The notes below the pieces were generated by a model that made no database searches, was not told where the DNA came from, and saw only the letters and a program-made list of their open reading frames with translations. Shown here in pieces: positions 1 through 8,371 of a DNA stretch of 46,850 bases. Within the stretch, counting starts at the first letter, position 1. Each line of letters starts with the position of its first letter. Source of the stretch: Rhodospirillales bacterium (GTDB taxonomy: Bacteria; Pseudomonadota; Alphaproteobacteria; Rhodospirillales; UBA2165); assembly GCA_012960465.1 (NCBI GenBank), contig DUBF01000011.1:1-46850 (forward strand), written 5' to 3'. The position numbers and the translations under genes are program-made.

Positions 1-196
1 GTTTAATACGCAAAATTACCAGAAATAAAATATTCTCTAAGTAAACAGTAATATGTATTAATCTACTAATTACAGTAAATGGAATATAATTTTCTCAGTA
101 ATAACTTTGGATTTAACAATTCTATCATTTTTTCTTCCCTTTTCTAACTTTGTCATAATAATTATTTTTATAATCTATAATACAAATATAAAGAAT

Positions 197-334
197 TTAA
201 TTATACTTATCTCTAAATATAACTAAATTCTCGCAAAGAATGGTTCGGGCAAGGGGCTTTTCATCAAGTTCATCAGACCACGCACCGATATACCAAGCAT
301 TACGAACTAATTTTTCCATGGCAAATTCAGACAT
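197..334 (-). pseudogene. N-terminal remnant of a Rieske-type aromatic oxygenase (VanA-like)
   Basis: Reading the minus strand from an ATG at 334 gives 45 codons and then TAA. The peptide contains LVRNAWYIGAWSDEL followed by KPLARTIL and LVIFRDK. This is the characteristic opening of vanillate-demethylase / phthalate-dioxygenase-type Rieske oxygenases, which place an N-terminal RNAWY...AWSDE...PLART stretch before the CxH...CxxH iron-sulfur motif. Family members run to roughly 330-450 residues. Here the reading frame ends before the Rieske cysteines, and I find no continuation in the AT-rich sequence leading to the window start. It is therefore a truncated remnant rather than a working enzyme. 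It lies beside an aromatic-catabolism-like cluster, so it may be debris from a larger oxygenase locus. Family recognition is from residue pattern only. Confidence 0.6.
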
Positions 335-617
335 CTAAACTCCCAGTCTCTGCATTTTTTGTGACGACTAAGTTATAATTATTACCATCTAAATTAATCC
401 TAAAGTTAGAATTAGTATAGATTGTAGTCAACTCATGCATTTCCAAAAATTAAGCAAGTTTATCAGAAAAACAGTATTGTTAGAGAATACTTTTGTCCCA
501 ACACTTTGCTTGCCTGTTTAATGTAGCTGTTTGCTTGATTGGGTTTCCAGATTATTGTCTAAAGGCCGTGGATTATGAAAATTAAATCACTTTTCCCAAT
601 TACTGGGGGGGGTAAGT

Positions 618-1826
618 ATGAAAAGTCTGGCGCGTAAGGCTCTCAATATTGATGATCTTCGCAAGATGGCGAGCCATCGATTAACAAAATCCTTATTCGA
701 CTTTTGCGATAAAGGAAGTGAAGACCAAATCTCTATGCGAGATAATCGTATTGCGCTCGATCGTATCAAACTGATGCCACGTGTCCTGCGAGATGTTTCG
801 CGTCGGGACCCAAGTACTACCCTATTTGGTAAGCGTCACGATCTTCCGCTCGTGATTGGACCAACCGGCCCCGCCGGTTTTGTCTGGTATCGGGGAGAAA
901 CAGCACTAGCTCGAGCTGCTGCCGGAGCAAACATTCCGTTTACTCTTGCCAGCTCCTCTAACACGGCTATGGAGAAAGTTATGGCCAACGGTGGCGGAAC
1001 TCAATGGTTTCAGCTTTATATTTGGCAAGATGTGGAGGCAGCCTTGCTAACCGTTAAGCGCGTACTCGACGCCGGTTTCGAAGCTTTAGTCCTTACGGTC
1101 GATTCACCTGTGTACAATAATCGTGAGATCGACGTTCGTAATGACCTGTCGTTTCCCCCTCGAGTTACGCTGCGTAGCGCAATTGATGGTATCCTTCATC
1201 CCCACTGGCTTTTTGGCACGATCGGACGCTACATTCTGGATGAAGGCCATCTGCCCAAATTTACCAATGTACACATTCCCGAGCAGCATAAATCTAACGC
1301 TTCAAATTATGTTTCTGCCGCCTCTAAAGGTTTCTTCAATCGAAACGATACACTGGATTGGAATTTCGTGCGGCGTCTCCGCGATCTGTGGCCGCGGAAA
1401 CTGTTAATCAAAGGAATATTACATCCCGAAGATGCCTTATTGGCCGCAGATTGTGGTGCTGATGGTATATTTGTCTCAAATCATGCCGGTAACGTCAATG
1501 ACACTGCTATTACGACCTGGGATGCTCTACCTGCTATTGTTGATGCCGTAAGCAACCAGTTAACAATTATCGCTGATACAGGAGTTCGCCGGGGTAGTGA
1601 TGTTTTAAAGGCGCTTGCCCTTGGAGCAGACTTAGTCGCGATTGGGCGGGCGACGCTGTATGGCGTGGCGGCCGCTGGAGAGATGGGAGCCGCTCGAGCG
1701 TTAGAAATTTTCGATGCTGAAATCTGTCGGACGATGGCTGTTATGGGGCTGTCGGATGTTTCATCTATTACCCGGGATCATATCCGTCTCCCCGGAGAAT
1801 TGCCGGTGTCGGGATCAGTCAAATAA
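618..1826 (+). CDS. Atypical FMN-dependent alpha-hydroxy-acid oxidase / dehydrogenase
   Basis: The 402-residue protein matches the LldD / glycolate oxidase / mandelate dehydrogenase family: a TIM barrel that binds FMN and oxidises 2-hydroxy acids to 2-oxo acids. WFQLYI (Tyr134), LTVDSP (158-164) and the base histidine in SNHAG (His289) are present. Two substrate-binding residues differ from the family norm. The position of the first tyrosine (Tyr24 in glycolate oxidase) is Phe29 in LFDFCDKG. The arginine that follows the catalytic histidine (HGxR in most members) is Asn292 in HAGN. The canonical paralogue at 40956-42104 keeps both. The substrate is therefore probably not a simple 2-hydroxy carboxylate, or the chemistry is altered. 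The start follows a G-rich stretch at 605-612 that can act as a ribosome binding site. Confidence 0.88.
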   Translation: MKSLARKALNIDDLRKMASHRLTKSLFDFCDKGSEDQISMRDNRIALDRIKLMPRVLRDVSRRDPSTTLFGKRHDLPLVIGPTGPAGFVWYRGETALARAAAGANIPFTLASSSNTAMEKVMANGGGTQWFQLYIWQDVEAALLTVKRVLDAGFEALVLTVDSPVYNNREIDVRNDLSFPPRVTLRSAIDGILHPHWLFGTIGRYILDEGHLPKFTNVHIPEQHKSNASNYVSAASKGFFNRNDTLDWNFVRRLRDLWPRKLLIKGILHPEDALLAADCGADGIFVSNHAGNVNDTAITTWDALPAIVDAVSNQLTIIADTGVRRGSDVLKALALGADLVAIGRATLYGVAAAGEMGAARALEIFDAEICRTMAVMGLSDVSSITRDHIRLPGELPVSGSVK

Positions 1827-1964
1827 TTGTGAAGGTGCTTGGTCAATTAAGACTATTTTCTGTGGGGGTCGAGCGTTAGTTTCGACCGGGAGCACGGTGC
1901 AAAATCAGAATATCTATTCCTAAGGTGTTGACTGAAACTAAGTATAGTCGCTGTAAACTGTTTG

Positions 1965-2645
1965 CTAATTTTTACCGGCAAAAAGCATATATTCACGTTC
2001 TCTTTTCCATACATCTGCGTATCCGCAATTGCTATACTCTTTATAGTAGGGGCCGCCAGAGGTGTAATGCAGGTTAGAGATTTCTTTAATTGGTTTAGCT
2101 GGATCATAATCAACGAGATGGTTCCAGCTATGAGGAATGGCCCCAATTTGGTTTTCACCTGATAACCAGCGAAAACAATGTAATTCTAATCCACTTGCAG
2201 TATTGACATATTCTGGCGTTAATATGGCACATTTATTACAGTTAAGTAACATGACACTTGACCAATTTTTTTTCTCATAAACTGTTTGAGGTTGGTTGAG
2301 AAATTTGGTTTTTTCTTTGGGGACGTGATTATGCTTTACGCATTGCACGGTAAATTTGTCATCACGAAAATCCCATAGCTTTGCAATATCATCCAATACC
2401 AACATATCACAATCCATAAAAATAGCCCAACCATCATAATTACAAAGGTACGGGGTGAGAAAACGAGAAAATGAAAATTCGGTGGACTGCAGGCCGGCGC
2501 GACCTCTCCACATCTGAGCCTTCAGTTGCGATAAGTTAATTGGCGTTATCGCGACTGGCTGACTTGATCGAACTTGGATGGAATGCGATAAAACATTAAA
2601 AGCAACAGCTTCTCTTGGATCGTAGCCAATAAATATTCTTATCAC
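1965..2645 (-). CDS. GT8-like glycosyltransferase
   Basis: The 226-residue protein opens with RIFIGYDPREAVAF, and FMDCDMLVLDD follows at about residues 76-86. Asp78-Cys-Asp80 is the DxD motif that binds Mn2+ and the sugar nucleotide in family-8-type, GT-A fold glycosyltransferases. The C-terminal LHYTSGGPYY resembles the metal- and donor-binding HY..G segment of the same group. No signal peptide or membrane helix is visible, so the enzyme is probably cytoplasmic. It starts with GTG at 2645 with only a weak upstream purine stretch. It is convergent with the alpha-hydroxy-acid oxidase gene and stands alone, so donor and acceptor cannot be read from context. The glycosyltransferase call is confident; the exact family is less so. 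Confidence 0.75.
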   Translation of the reverse strand: MIRIFIGYDPREAVAFNVLSHSIQVRSSQPVAITPINLSQLKAQMWRGRAGLQSTEFSFSRFLTPYLCNYDGWAIFMDCDMLVLDDIAKLWDFRDDKFTVQCVKHNHVPKEKTKFLNQPQTVYEKKNWSSVMLLNCNKCAILTPEYVNTASGLELHCFRWLSGENQIGAIPHSWNHLVDYDPAKPIKEISNLHYTSGGPYYKEYSNCGYADVWKREREYMLFAGKN

Positions 2646-2871
2646 GCGCTTATAAGTCCCACTTATTTATTAACATAATATACGACATTTTTTGCTTCAC
2701 GATAGCCCCAATGTTTTCATCACACAACGGCTTAGCTTTCCACAGTTTCTGTTAAAGTGCGATTGAGAAACAAACCACTATTCAGAATAACCATAATCAA
2801 ACTGGTGGTTATTTATATGGTTGTAGGCAATCACGATTTTTGTTTACAGATTTTGAATTCAATTTCAAACT

Positions 2872-3627
2872 TCATTTAGCTGTTGGCCATATGCGTTCGC
2901 CGATGCTCGGGCTTCCTGGCGCGTGTGCGGTATATTTAACAACACGATTGGTCCACTCTCCATCGGAGAACGCTAGAATTTCATGATCCATAAAATTTGT
3001 GTGGTGAGCTTCCTCTGAAATGAACTCGTAGAGGATTACGTGTTTTGCCCAGCCGGCAATCGTAACGAGTTTACGCGCTGCAATCGCTCCGGGCATCGCG
3101 GCAATTGTTGGCAGCCTGTATTCTGCATACCAAGCGTTTAGATCAAATTCCTCTTCAATTGAACGAACCCGAAAATGGCCCAGTTGAATAAATGGTCCGG
3201 GTGTTGTGCCGGGTGCCCGCTGACCTATTTCTGGGCCATTCACTCGAGCTTGTTCGGTCGTTACAACCATTCGTGCATTAATGCGTTTAGCAAACATTGT
3301 TTGAGTGATAGAATTTTTATTGTCGTCTTGATCAAAGTTGGATTTAAAAAATAAGTGGGGGGATCCGGCACCTGCTAAAAGGGCATATTCGGATCCGGCC
3401 GGCACGTCGTCAAAATCATCTGGTCGGCCGACAAATTGCGACAGTTTTTGTATGGTTTCATCTGTCTTGATTATTTTATAGTGAGCCGCCCATAGGATCC
3501 CTGGCCGGGCCATTAAATCTGGTAGATAATCGTTATGAAGCCACTCTAAATATTGATCTTTTTCCTCATCCACGAGATCATACCATATAATTCGGATACC
3601 CTGGTCCATATTTGCATCTCCCGACAT
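2872..3627 (-). CDS. EthD-like / dimeric alpha-beta barrel protein (two repeats)
   Basis: The 251-residue protein appears to be built from two ferredoxin-like halves of the dimeric alpha-beta barrel superfamily. The first half has WYDLVDEEKDQYLEWLHNDY, then LPDLMARPGILWAAHY. The second has AWYAEYRLPTIAAMPGAIAA followed by a strand ending in VILYEFISEE. Both follow the pattern strand, helix with (H/Y)...P, then a PG turn. EthD-like proteins accompany oxygenases and can act as accessory factors, isomerases or decarboxylases. No defined catalytic set is visible, so I give no reaction. The gene lies 127 bases downstream of the FAD hydroxylase on the same strand and is probably in its operon. A second in-frame ATG at 3609 is an alternative start. 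Confidence 0.6.
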   Translation of the reverse strand: MSGDANMDQGIRIIWYDLVDEEKDQYLEWLHNDYLPDLMARPGILWAAHYKIIKTDETIQKLSQFVGRPDDFDDVPAGSEYALLAGAGSPHLFFKSNFDQDDNKNSITQTMFAKRINARMVVTTEQARVNGPEIGQRAPGTTPGPFIQLGHFRVRSIEEEFDLNAWYAEYRLPTIAAMPGAIAARKLVTIAGWAKHVILYEFISEEAHHTNFMDHEILAFSDGEWTNRVVKYTAHAPGSPSIGERIWPTAK

Positions 3628-3754
3628 TCTGATATTTGCATTCTTTACACTAAATAGTTCAAATTTTATGCCATTGTTTCCTCTATGTTATCAAGGTTAA
3701 TTGGTGGTTTACGTTGATTTATAAATTTGTTCGAATTTTAAATATAGGGTGATG

Positions 3755-5248
3755 TCAACAGATACCAGTTTTATGCATATGTATTAGCTCGTTTAATTCG
3801 GTTTCAGAGGTCGCTGTTCCGGCGATATAACGATCGGGTCTAATTAAAGCCGCGCTTGTCTTATTATTAAACCAGTCTTCAAGTTTAGTAGACGCATCGA
3901 CAATGACCGCAATATCCATTTCCATTATGACTTTGATTATTTGTTCTGATAACTGGGCTTGAAAATTAGCCAACAGGATTAGGGCAGATCGGCTGCCAAT
4001 CAGATCGTCGAGCAATTCGCCTCCCTCCAGTCGCGGCTGCGGAAATAAATGCCCTCTAAATTTTATATTTCCAGAGGATGGGCCCGGCCCCAGTTTCGGT
4101 TTTAATTGACCAAGGCTTTGCGGACCGTCTTCAGGATTGGTTACATTGCCTGCGACGATAGCCGTTTTTGTTTTGTTGATTATTTCCCCCATTTGTATGG
4201 TGAGCTCAATAAATTCTTTAACATGAGGATATCTTTCAGTCTGGTATGTCCTTAGTAAATCTCTGGAGATGTTCCTCTTTATTATACGCTCTAATTTCCA
4301 ACCTAAATTTGCAACATCGCGAATACCAGCACACATGCCCTGACCCATAAATGGGGGTGTCTGATGGGCTGCATCTCCGGCAATTAAAATACGGCCTGTA
4401 TGCCATTGCCGGGCGATAATTGACTCAAAGGTGTAGACAGCGGCACGTTCTATAGATGCCTCATTTGGTCCGATCCACCGTTCCAACAATTTCCATACAT
4501 TTTTAGGTTTAGTTATTTCTTCTGGTATGTCATCTGACTTAAGACGAAATTCCCACCGTTTACGTTTAAATCCAACAAATGCCGAACTAGCGGATCTATC
4601 CAATCCACAATAATGAAAACTTTCTCTGCTTGAATCATTTGAGGGAACCTTTAGAACGAGATCGACAACGAGCCACGGTTCTCGGAAACCAAAGTCTTCA
4701 ACGTTTGAATTGATATAATTACGCGTTAAAGATCGCGCGCCATCGCACCCTATAATATAGGAAGTATTTATCGTATAATTTTTATTTGAAATTATATCTG
4801 TATATTCAAGAGTAGCATCGTTTTTAGACTGACTTAGGGAGATAACCTGTGAGCTCCATCGTATCGTAACTGATGAAAATCGTTTTAAGCCATTGCGTAA
4901 AACTTCCTCCAAGTCAGGTTGGTGAAAGCGGTAGCTTACAGAATGATTGTTTTCGCTAAGTTTTTGGGGGCGTATCCAGCTTAAAATTATTTTATCTTTA
5001 CCATCGACAAAATGAGCATTTCCTCCAATTTCTGCGATTTCGGCCATTTGTTCAGCAAGGCCAATCGATTGAAAAATTCTCATGACCTCATCATCAAAAG
5101 CAACTGCGCGGGGAAGATGATACGCCGAGGTTTCTTGGTCGAGGATCAGCGTCGAAATATTGTATTGTCCCAAAATATTAGCAAGGGTTGCTCCAACTGG
5201 ACCAAGGCCAATAATGACTATATCGTAATGTTCAGTTTTTGCGGTCAC
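3755..5248 (-). CDS. FAD-dependent aromatic hydroxylase, MhpA-like
   Basis: This 497-residue flavoprotein monooxygenase belongs to the class A (para-hydroxybenzoate hydroxylase fold) group and is closest in pattern to 3-(3-hydroxyphenyl)propionate hydroxylase. It has the Rossmann GLGPVG at about 14-19, the middle GCDGARS (DG motif) at about 164-170, and the third FAD motif LIAGDAAHQTPPFMGQGM near residue 290, with GIRDVANLGWKL after it. Such enzymes use NAD(P)H and O2 to add a hydroxyl to a phenolic ring. MhpA has a C-terminal thioredoxin-like extension, and the last ~110 residues here fit that size. The start is GTG at 5248, nine bases after the GST stop codon, so the two are almost certainly co-transcribed. 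Substrate is not predictable from sequence alone. Confidence 0.85.
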   Translation of the reverse strand: MTAKTEHYDIVIIGLGPVGATLANILGQYNISTLILDQETSAYHLPRAVAFDDEVMRIFQSIGLAEQMAEIAEIGGNAHFVDGKDKIILSWIRPQKLSENNHSVSYRFHQPDLEEVLRNGLKRFSSVTIRWSSQVISLSQSKNDATLEYTDIISNKNYTINTSYIIGCDGARSLTRNYINSNVEDFGFREPWLVVDLVLKVPSNDSSRESFHYCGLDRSASSAFVGFKRKRWEFRLKSDDIPEEITKPKNVWKLLERWIGPNEASIERAAVYTFESIIARQWHTGRILIAGDAAHQTPPFMGQGMCAGIRDVANLGWKLERIIKRNISRDLLRTYQTERYPHVKEFIELTIQMGEIINKTKTAIVAGNVTNPEDGPQSLGQLKPKLGPGPSSGNIKFRGHLFPQPRLEGGELLDDLIGSRSALILLANFQAQLSEQIIKVIMEMDIAVIVDASTKLEDWFNNKTSAALIRPDRYIAGTATSETELNELIHMHKTGIC

Positions 5249-5257
5249 GGGATCAAC

Positions 5258-6070
5258 TCAATTATGGGTGGCTACGTATTCTGCCCGTTTTTCTTTAAAG
5301 GCATTAACTATTTTTCTTCCTTCAATCCCCATAGTTTCAGTTTCCTCGTCGGAGGGCCCCACGCGAGCCTCTAAATAGCTCGGGCGTTTTTTAATATTTT
5401 CCCACCACCTTTTAGTTTGGGGTTTATCTGCTAGCCACGGTTCAATTAATTGGAGGCCATCTAATCGAGCAATAAATGGGGCAAGATTAAGATCAGCTAA
5501 TGTAAATTCCTCTCCCATTAACCAAGTGCGGCCATCTGAAATTACACTTTCTATCTTTTTAAAAATACGCTCCCATGTGGCGATAGCCCGAAGAGCGTAG
5601 GGTGAATTTAAACCCTCAAATACACACGATTGTTGTCGCTGGGTTCTCTCGAGAACTGTTTGGCTCGCCCAGTAATTGGCGCGGTCCTCATCATGCATAT
5701 TCATTAGTTTTTTTCTAAAAATAATGACAAATGATAATGATGCGACGCCCTCGAAACCAGCTTCGTCTGCTTCTTTTATCCATTCTCGCATTTGGGCAAT
5801 GGCGCTCAGAGACGACGGTTTTAAATTTTGTTGTGGGTACAAGTCATCTAAATAATCACAAATTAAGGAGGATTCCCTAATTACTTCACCGTCATGAACG
5901 AGGGTCGGCACTTGTGCTTTAGGATTTAGTTTTAAGTAATTGGGATCAAATTGTTCGTGTTTAAATAAATGAATATGATGTGGTGTCCAATCAGTTATTT
6001 TCTTTTCAGAAAGCGTCATAAGAACCCGTTCAGAGCATATTGAATTTTCAAAATAATAAAGTTCAAGCAT
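5258..6070 (-). CDS. Glutathione S-transferase family protein
   Basis: The 270-residue protein has an N-terminal thioredoxin-fold GST domain opening MLELYYFENSICSERV, where Ser or Cys (residues 10-12) could be the thiol-activating residue. It carries the cis-Pro segment QVPTLVHDGEVIRESS and then ICDYLDDLYP. The all-helical C-terminal domain includes TWLMGEEFTLADLNLAPFI, the usual GST C motif. Aromatic-catabolism gene clusters often contain a GST that acts as a glutathione-dependent isomerase or dehalogenase, and the position as first gene of a leftward operon with an FAD hydroxylase supports that kind of role. The exact reaction is not predictable. The gene is divergent from the extradiol-dioxygenase-like gene, across about 125 bases. 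Confidence 0.85.
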   Translation of the reverse strand: MLELYYFENSICSERVLMTLSEKKITDWTPHHIHLFKHEQFDPNYLKLNPKAQVPTLVHDGEVIRESSLICDYLDDLYPQQNLKPSSLSAIAQMREWIKEADEAGFEGVASLSFVIIFRKKLMNMHDEDRANYWASQTVLERTQRQQSCVFEGLNSPYALRAIATWERIFKKIESVISDGRTWLMGEEFTLADLNLAPFIARLDGLQLIEPWLADKPQTKRWWENIKKRPSYLEARVGPSDEETETMGIEGRKIVNAFKEKRAEYVATHN

Positions 6071-6104
6071 GTCTTTAAAACCTCTCGATATTGTGCATTT
6101 TTTA

Positions 6105-6130
6105 TCTATAATCTAGATAGATTGTATAGA
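6105..6130. promoter_or_regulatory. Near-palindromic candidate operator in divergent promoter region
   Basis: TCTATAATCT (6105-6114) and AGATTGTATAGA (6119-6130) are reverse complements apart from two extra bases in the right arm. The element sits in the 125-base gap between the divergent GST and extradiol-dioxygenase-like genes, where a regulator could control both operons. No regulator gene is found nearby, so its identity is unknown. AT-rich sequence makes chance palindromes more likely. Confidence 0.3.
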
Positions 6131-6195
6131 TTTTGAAACAACTAAATTGGTTATAATTAGCTGTGCGGTACGACTAATTTCATGGGGACAATATA

Positions 6196-7074
6196 ATGGC
6201 AATTTTGAGAATTGAATCTTTAGTTTTTGGCGTTGAAAATCTTGCGATGTGTATTAAATTCCTTAATGATTGGGGGTTGAATAAAATTGAGAGCAATGAT
6301 GAAGGTGCCGAGTTTAAGACGCCTGATAACCAGTCTATTATCCTTCGACAAGCCAGTGATCCCTCGTTACCGCTGACCGAAGAAAGAAATTCGACCCTTC
6401 GGGAAATTTTGTGGGGTGTGGATTCACAAATTTCTCTAGATTCAATTGCCACCGAACTTAGTAAAGATAGAGAGGTCCATTCGGATGGTAGTGGCACTCT
6501 ACACACGATGGATGATAGCCAGAATTATTTAGGTTTTAAAATATCTGATCCTAAATTTACTGATGTTTCTGTCTCCGAAGTTAATTTGTATGAGGATATT
6601 AATCGTGTAAACAAACGTGGTTGGCCAGTAGATAAAGCGAGACCATTACGCATCGGTCACATTGTTTATAGCCTTGAAAAGGAAGGTAATTGGGAAGCCG
6701 CACAATTCTACGTGGATCGTCTAAAATTTAGGGTGACAGATCGTTCTGAGACAGGCGGTACATTTTTGCGTTGCGAGGGTTCTAATTTTCACCACAATTT
6801 ATTTTTGTTTCATCGACAGGGATCCCGTCGGTACTATAATCATGTGGCTTTTGAGGTAAATTCTTTTGATGAGGTGATGATAGGCGGTAATTATATGCTA
6901 AAACAGGGTGCCGTGTCAGTCTCAGGTCCAGGCCGGCATTCGCTCGGTTCAAATATATTTTGGTATTTCAATAATCCTTGCGGCGGAGATATTGAATATT
7001 TTTCTGATATGGACCGGATGGATGATAATTGGGAAACGCGGTATTGGGACGAGTCGCCGCCCTATGCACGCTAG
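6196..7074 (+). CDS. VOC-fold protein, type I extradiol ring-cleavage dioxygenase-like
   Basis: The 292-residue protein has two vicinal-oxygen-chelate halves. The C-terminal half holds a plausible 2-His-1-Glu metal site in the BphC arrangement: His155 in RIGHIVY, His216 in YNHVAFEV and Glu267 in GDIEYFSD. In 2,3-dihydroxybiphenyl 1,2-dioxygenase the equivalent residues bind Fe2+ and support meta-cleavage of a catechol. The N-terminal half is the degenerate structural module, as in that family. An FAD hydroxylase encoded across the divergent promoter could make the catechol substrate, and the SDR follows on the same strand. The weak points are modest overall similarity and an unknown substrate. 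It could also be a glyoxalase-like enzyme of another reaction type. Confidence 0.72.
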   Translation: MAILRIESLVFGVENLAMCIKFLNDWGLNKIESNDEGAEFKTPDNQSIILRQASDPSLPLTEERNSTLREILWGVDSQISLDSIATELSKDREVHSDGSGTLHTMDDSQNYLGFKISDPKFTDVSVSEVNLYEDINRVNKRGWPVDKARPLRIGHIVYSLEKEGNWEAAQFYVDRLKFRVTDRSETGGTFLRCEGSNFHHNLFLFHRQGSRRYYNHVAFEVNSFDEVMIGGNYMLKQGAVSVSGPGRHSLGSNIFWYFNNPCGGDIEYFSDMDRMDDNWETRYWDESPPYAR

Positions 7075-7129
7075 ATGATGGGTGAAGAAGAAATTCAAGG
7101 CTAAATAGCTCGGAGGAGATGAAGGTACT

Positions 7130-7909
7130 ATGGATCTTGGAATAGCAGGCAAAAGTGCAATAATTTGCGCGTCCAGCCAGGGACTGGGTAAGGCTTGTGC
7201 CCTCGCCTTAGCGGAGGAAGGTGTGCGGGTTTATATTAATGGGCGTGATTTAAAAAAGTTAAAACTGACAGCAATTGAAATTAACCAATCGACAGACACT
7301 GACATTATCCCGGTTGCTGCTGATATTAATACCGAAGATGGGCGTGATAAACTTCTTGCCGCTTGTAAGGCGCCAGATATTTTAGTTAATAATAATTCCG
7401 GCCCACCCCCTGGAACTTTTGAAGAGTGGTCTCATGCGGATTGGTTAGATGGCATTGAGTCTAACATGATTGCGCCGATAATGATGATTAAAGGCGTGAT
7501 ACAAGGGATGGAGGCACGAAAATGGGGGCGAATAGTTAATATTACTTCTGCTATGGTCAAAGCCCCAACCCCAAGGATGGGCCTTTCGACTGGTGCTCGG
7601 GCTGGTTTAACGGCTTTTTCTAAGTCGCTATCAAGACGCGTTGCTGTAAATAATGTGACTATAAATAATTTATTGCCTGAGCGGATCGATAGTCCGCGCC
7701 AGATTTATATGGCTGAACTTAAGTCAAAAAATGAAAATATTAGTTATGAGGAGGCTCGAACACGGATTGCAGATAATTTGGCAACAAAGAGAATGGGATT
7801 GACTGAGGAATTTGGGGCTGCATGCGCTTTTTTATGTAGCAGCAAGTCTGGATATATCTCAGGGCAGAATTTACAATTAGATGGAGGGACTTATCCCGGT
7901 GTGTTTTAA
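7130..7909 (+). CDS. SDR-family oxidoreductase lacking the YxxxK motif
   Basis: This 259-residue Rossmann protein has a dinucleotide-binding segment ASSQGLGKA (14-22), a DI..ED acidic segment, NNNSG (87-91) and the strand-5 serine in NITS (Ser140). In classical short-chain dehydrogenases a Tyr lies 13 residues after this Ser and a Lys four further on. Here those positions are Ser153 and Arg157 in MGLSTGARAGL. A subgroup annotated FabG-like shares this divergence, so the loss looks like a subfamily trait rather than decay. It starts at ATG 7130 after a GGAGGAG-like site at 7110-7117. It is probably co-transcribed with the VOC gene 55 bases upstream and could handle a ring-cleavage or side-chain intermediate. 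Confidence 0.85.
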   Translation: MDLGIAGKSAIICASSQGLGKACALALAEEGVRVYINGRDLKKLKLTAIEINQSTDTDIIPVAADINTEDGRDKLLAACKAPDILVNNNSGPPPGTFEEWSHADWLDGIESNMIAPIMMIKGVIQGMEARKWGRIVNITSAMVKAPTPRMGLSTGARAGLTAFSKSLSRRVAVNNVTINNLLPERIDSPRQIYMAELKSKNENISYEEARTRIADNLATKRMGLTEEFGAACAFLCSSKSGYISGQNLQLDGGTYPGVF

Positions 7910-7954
7910 GAGTTATTATGGAGACCTAAGGACCAACGAAAATAGAAGGAAGCA

Positions 7955-8371
7955 ATGGTAAAAACTACAAAAGTACAATCGAAAAATTTGAGTAATATCA
8001 AGCGAGAGCAAGGAGAAAAGACCCAATTAGAAATTGAAATGCCCGAACTGGTTAAAGTTTTATCAATAAATAGCAAAAGCTCAGTCATTGATTACAATGC
8101 CGTAGCCGCTAAAAATAGGTTAAAGGCGATATTGGATCAAGAACAAGGTGAAAATACAGTCTCAGTATTCTTCAATCAAAGTCGAGATCATATGGTTTTT
8201 GGTTATATGATGATGCAAAAATTCTTTGAATCTATCCAACAAAACAGTCGTGCGCATGGTACTCTGATTAGCAGCATTAAATCAAATTTAAAGAATGGCC
8301 CTTCCACGAAAGAAAAAATATTTAATGATGCCTGCAGAAAAGGGTTCTCTATAAAAAGTCGAGCATCTTGA
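7955..8371 (+). CDS. Unknown protein, possibly truncated by an in-frame TGA
   Basis: I do not recognise this 138-residue ORF. It has an ATG at 7955 behind an AAGGAAG ribosome binding site and a polar, lysine- and serine-rich N-terminus. A probably helical centre contains HMVFGYMMMQKFFESI. No signal peptide or Cys/His motif is visible. It follows the SDR gene by 45 bases on the same strand. The stop is TGA at 8369-8371, and the same frame stays open for another 76 codons to 8602. The gene may therefore be a recently broken ~215-residue protein or may have a readthrough product. AT-rich codon use is like its neighbours. Confidence 0.5.
   Translation: MVKTTKVQSKNLSNIKREQGEKTQLEIEMPELVKVLSINSKSSVIDYNAVAAKNRLKAILDQEQGENTVSVFFNQSRDHMVFGYMMMQKFFESIQQNSRAHGTLISSIKSNLKNGPSTKEKIFNDACRKGFSIKSRAS

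Noticed and set aside
1123-1407. Long alternative-frame ORF inside the alpha-hydroxy-acid oxidase gene.
   Set aside because: It overlaps a clearly homologous protein, has no ribosome binding site and shows no recognisable domain.
2787-2812. ATAACCA...TGGTTAT hairpin after the EthD-like gene.
   Set aside because: Seven-bp AT-rich stem without a following T-run on the minus strand; too weak to call a terminator.
8369-8371. In-frame TGA as a second selenocysteine codon.
   Set aside because: Context KSRAS-TGA-NKN is not a redox motif and no hairpin with a G-containing loop follows; a nonsense mutation fits better.
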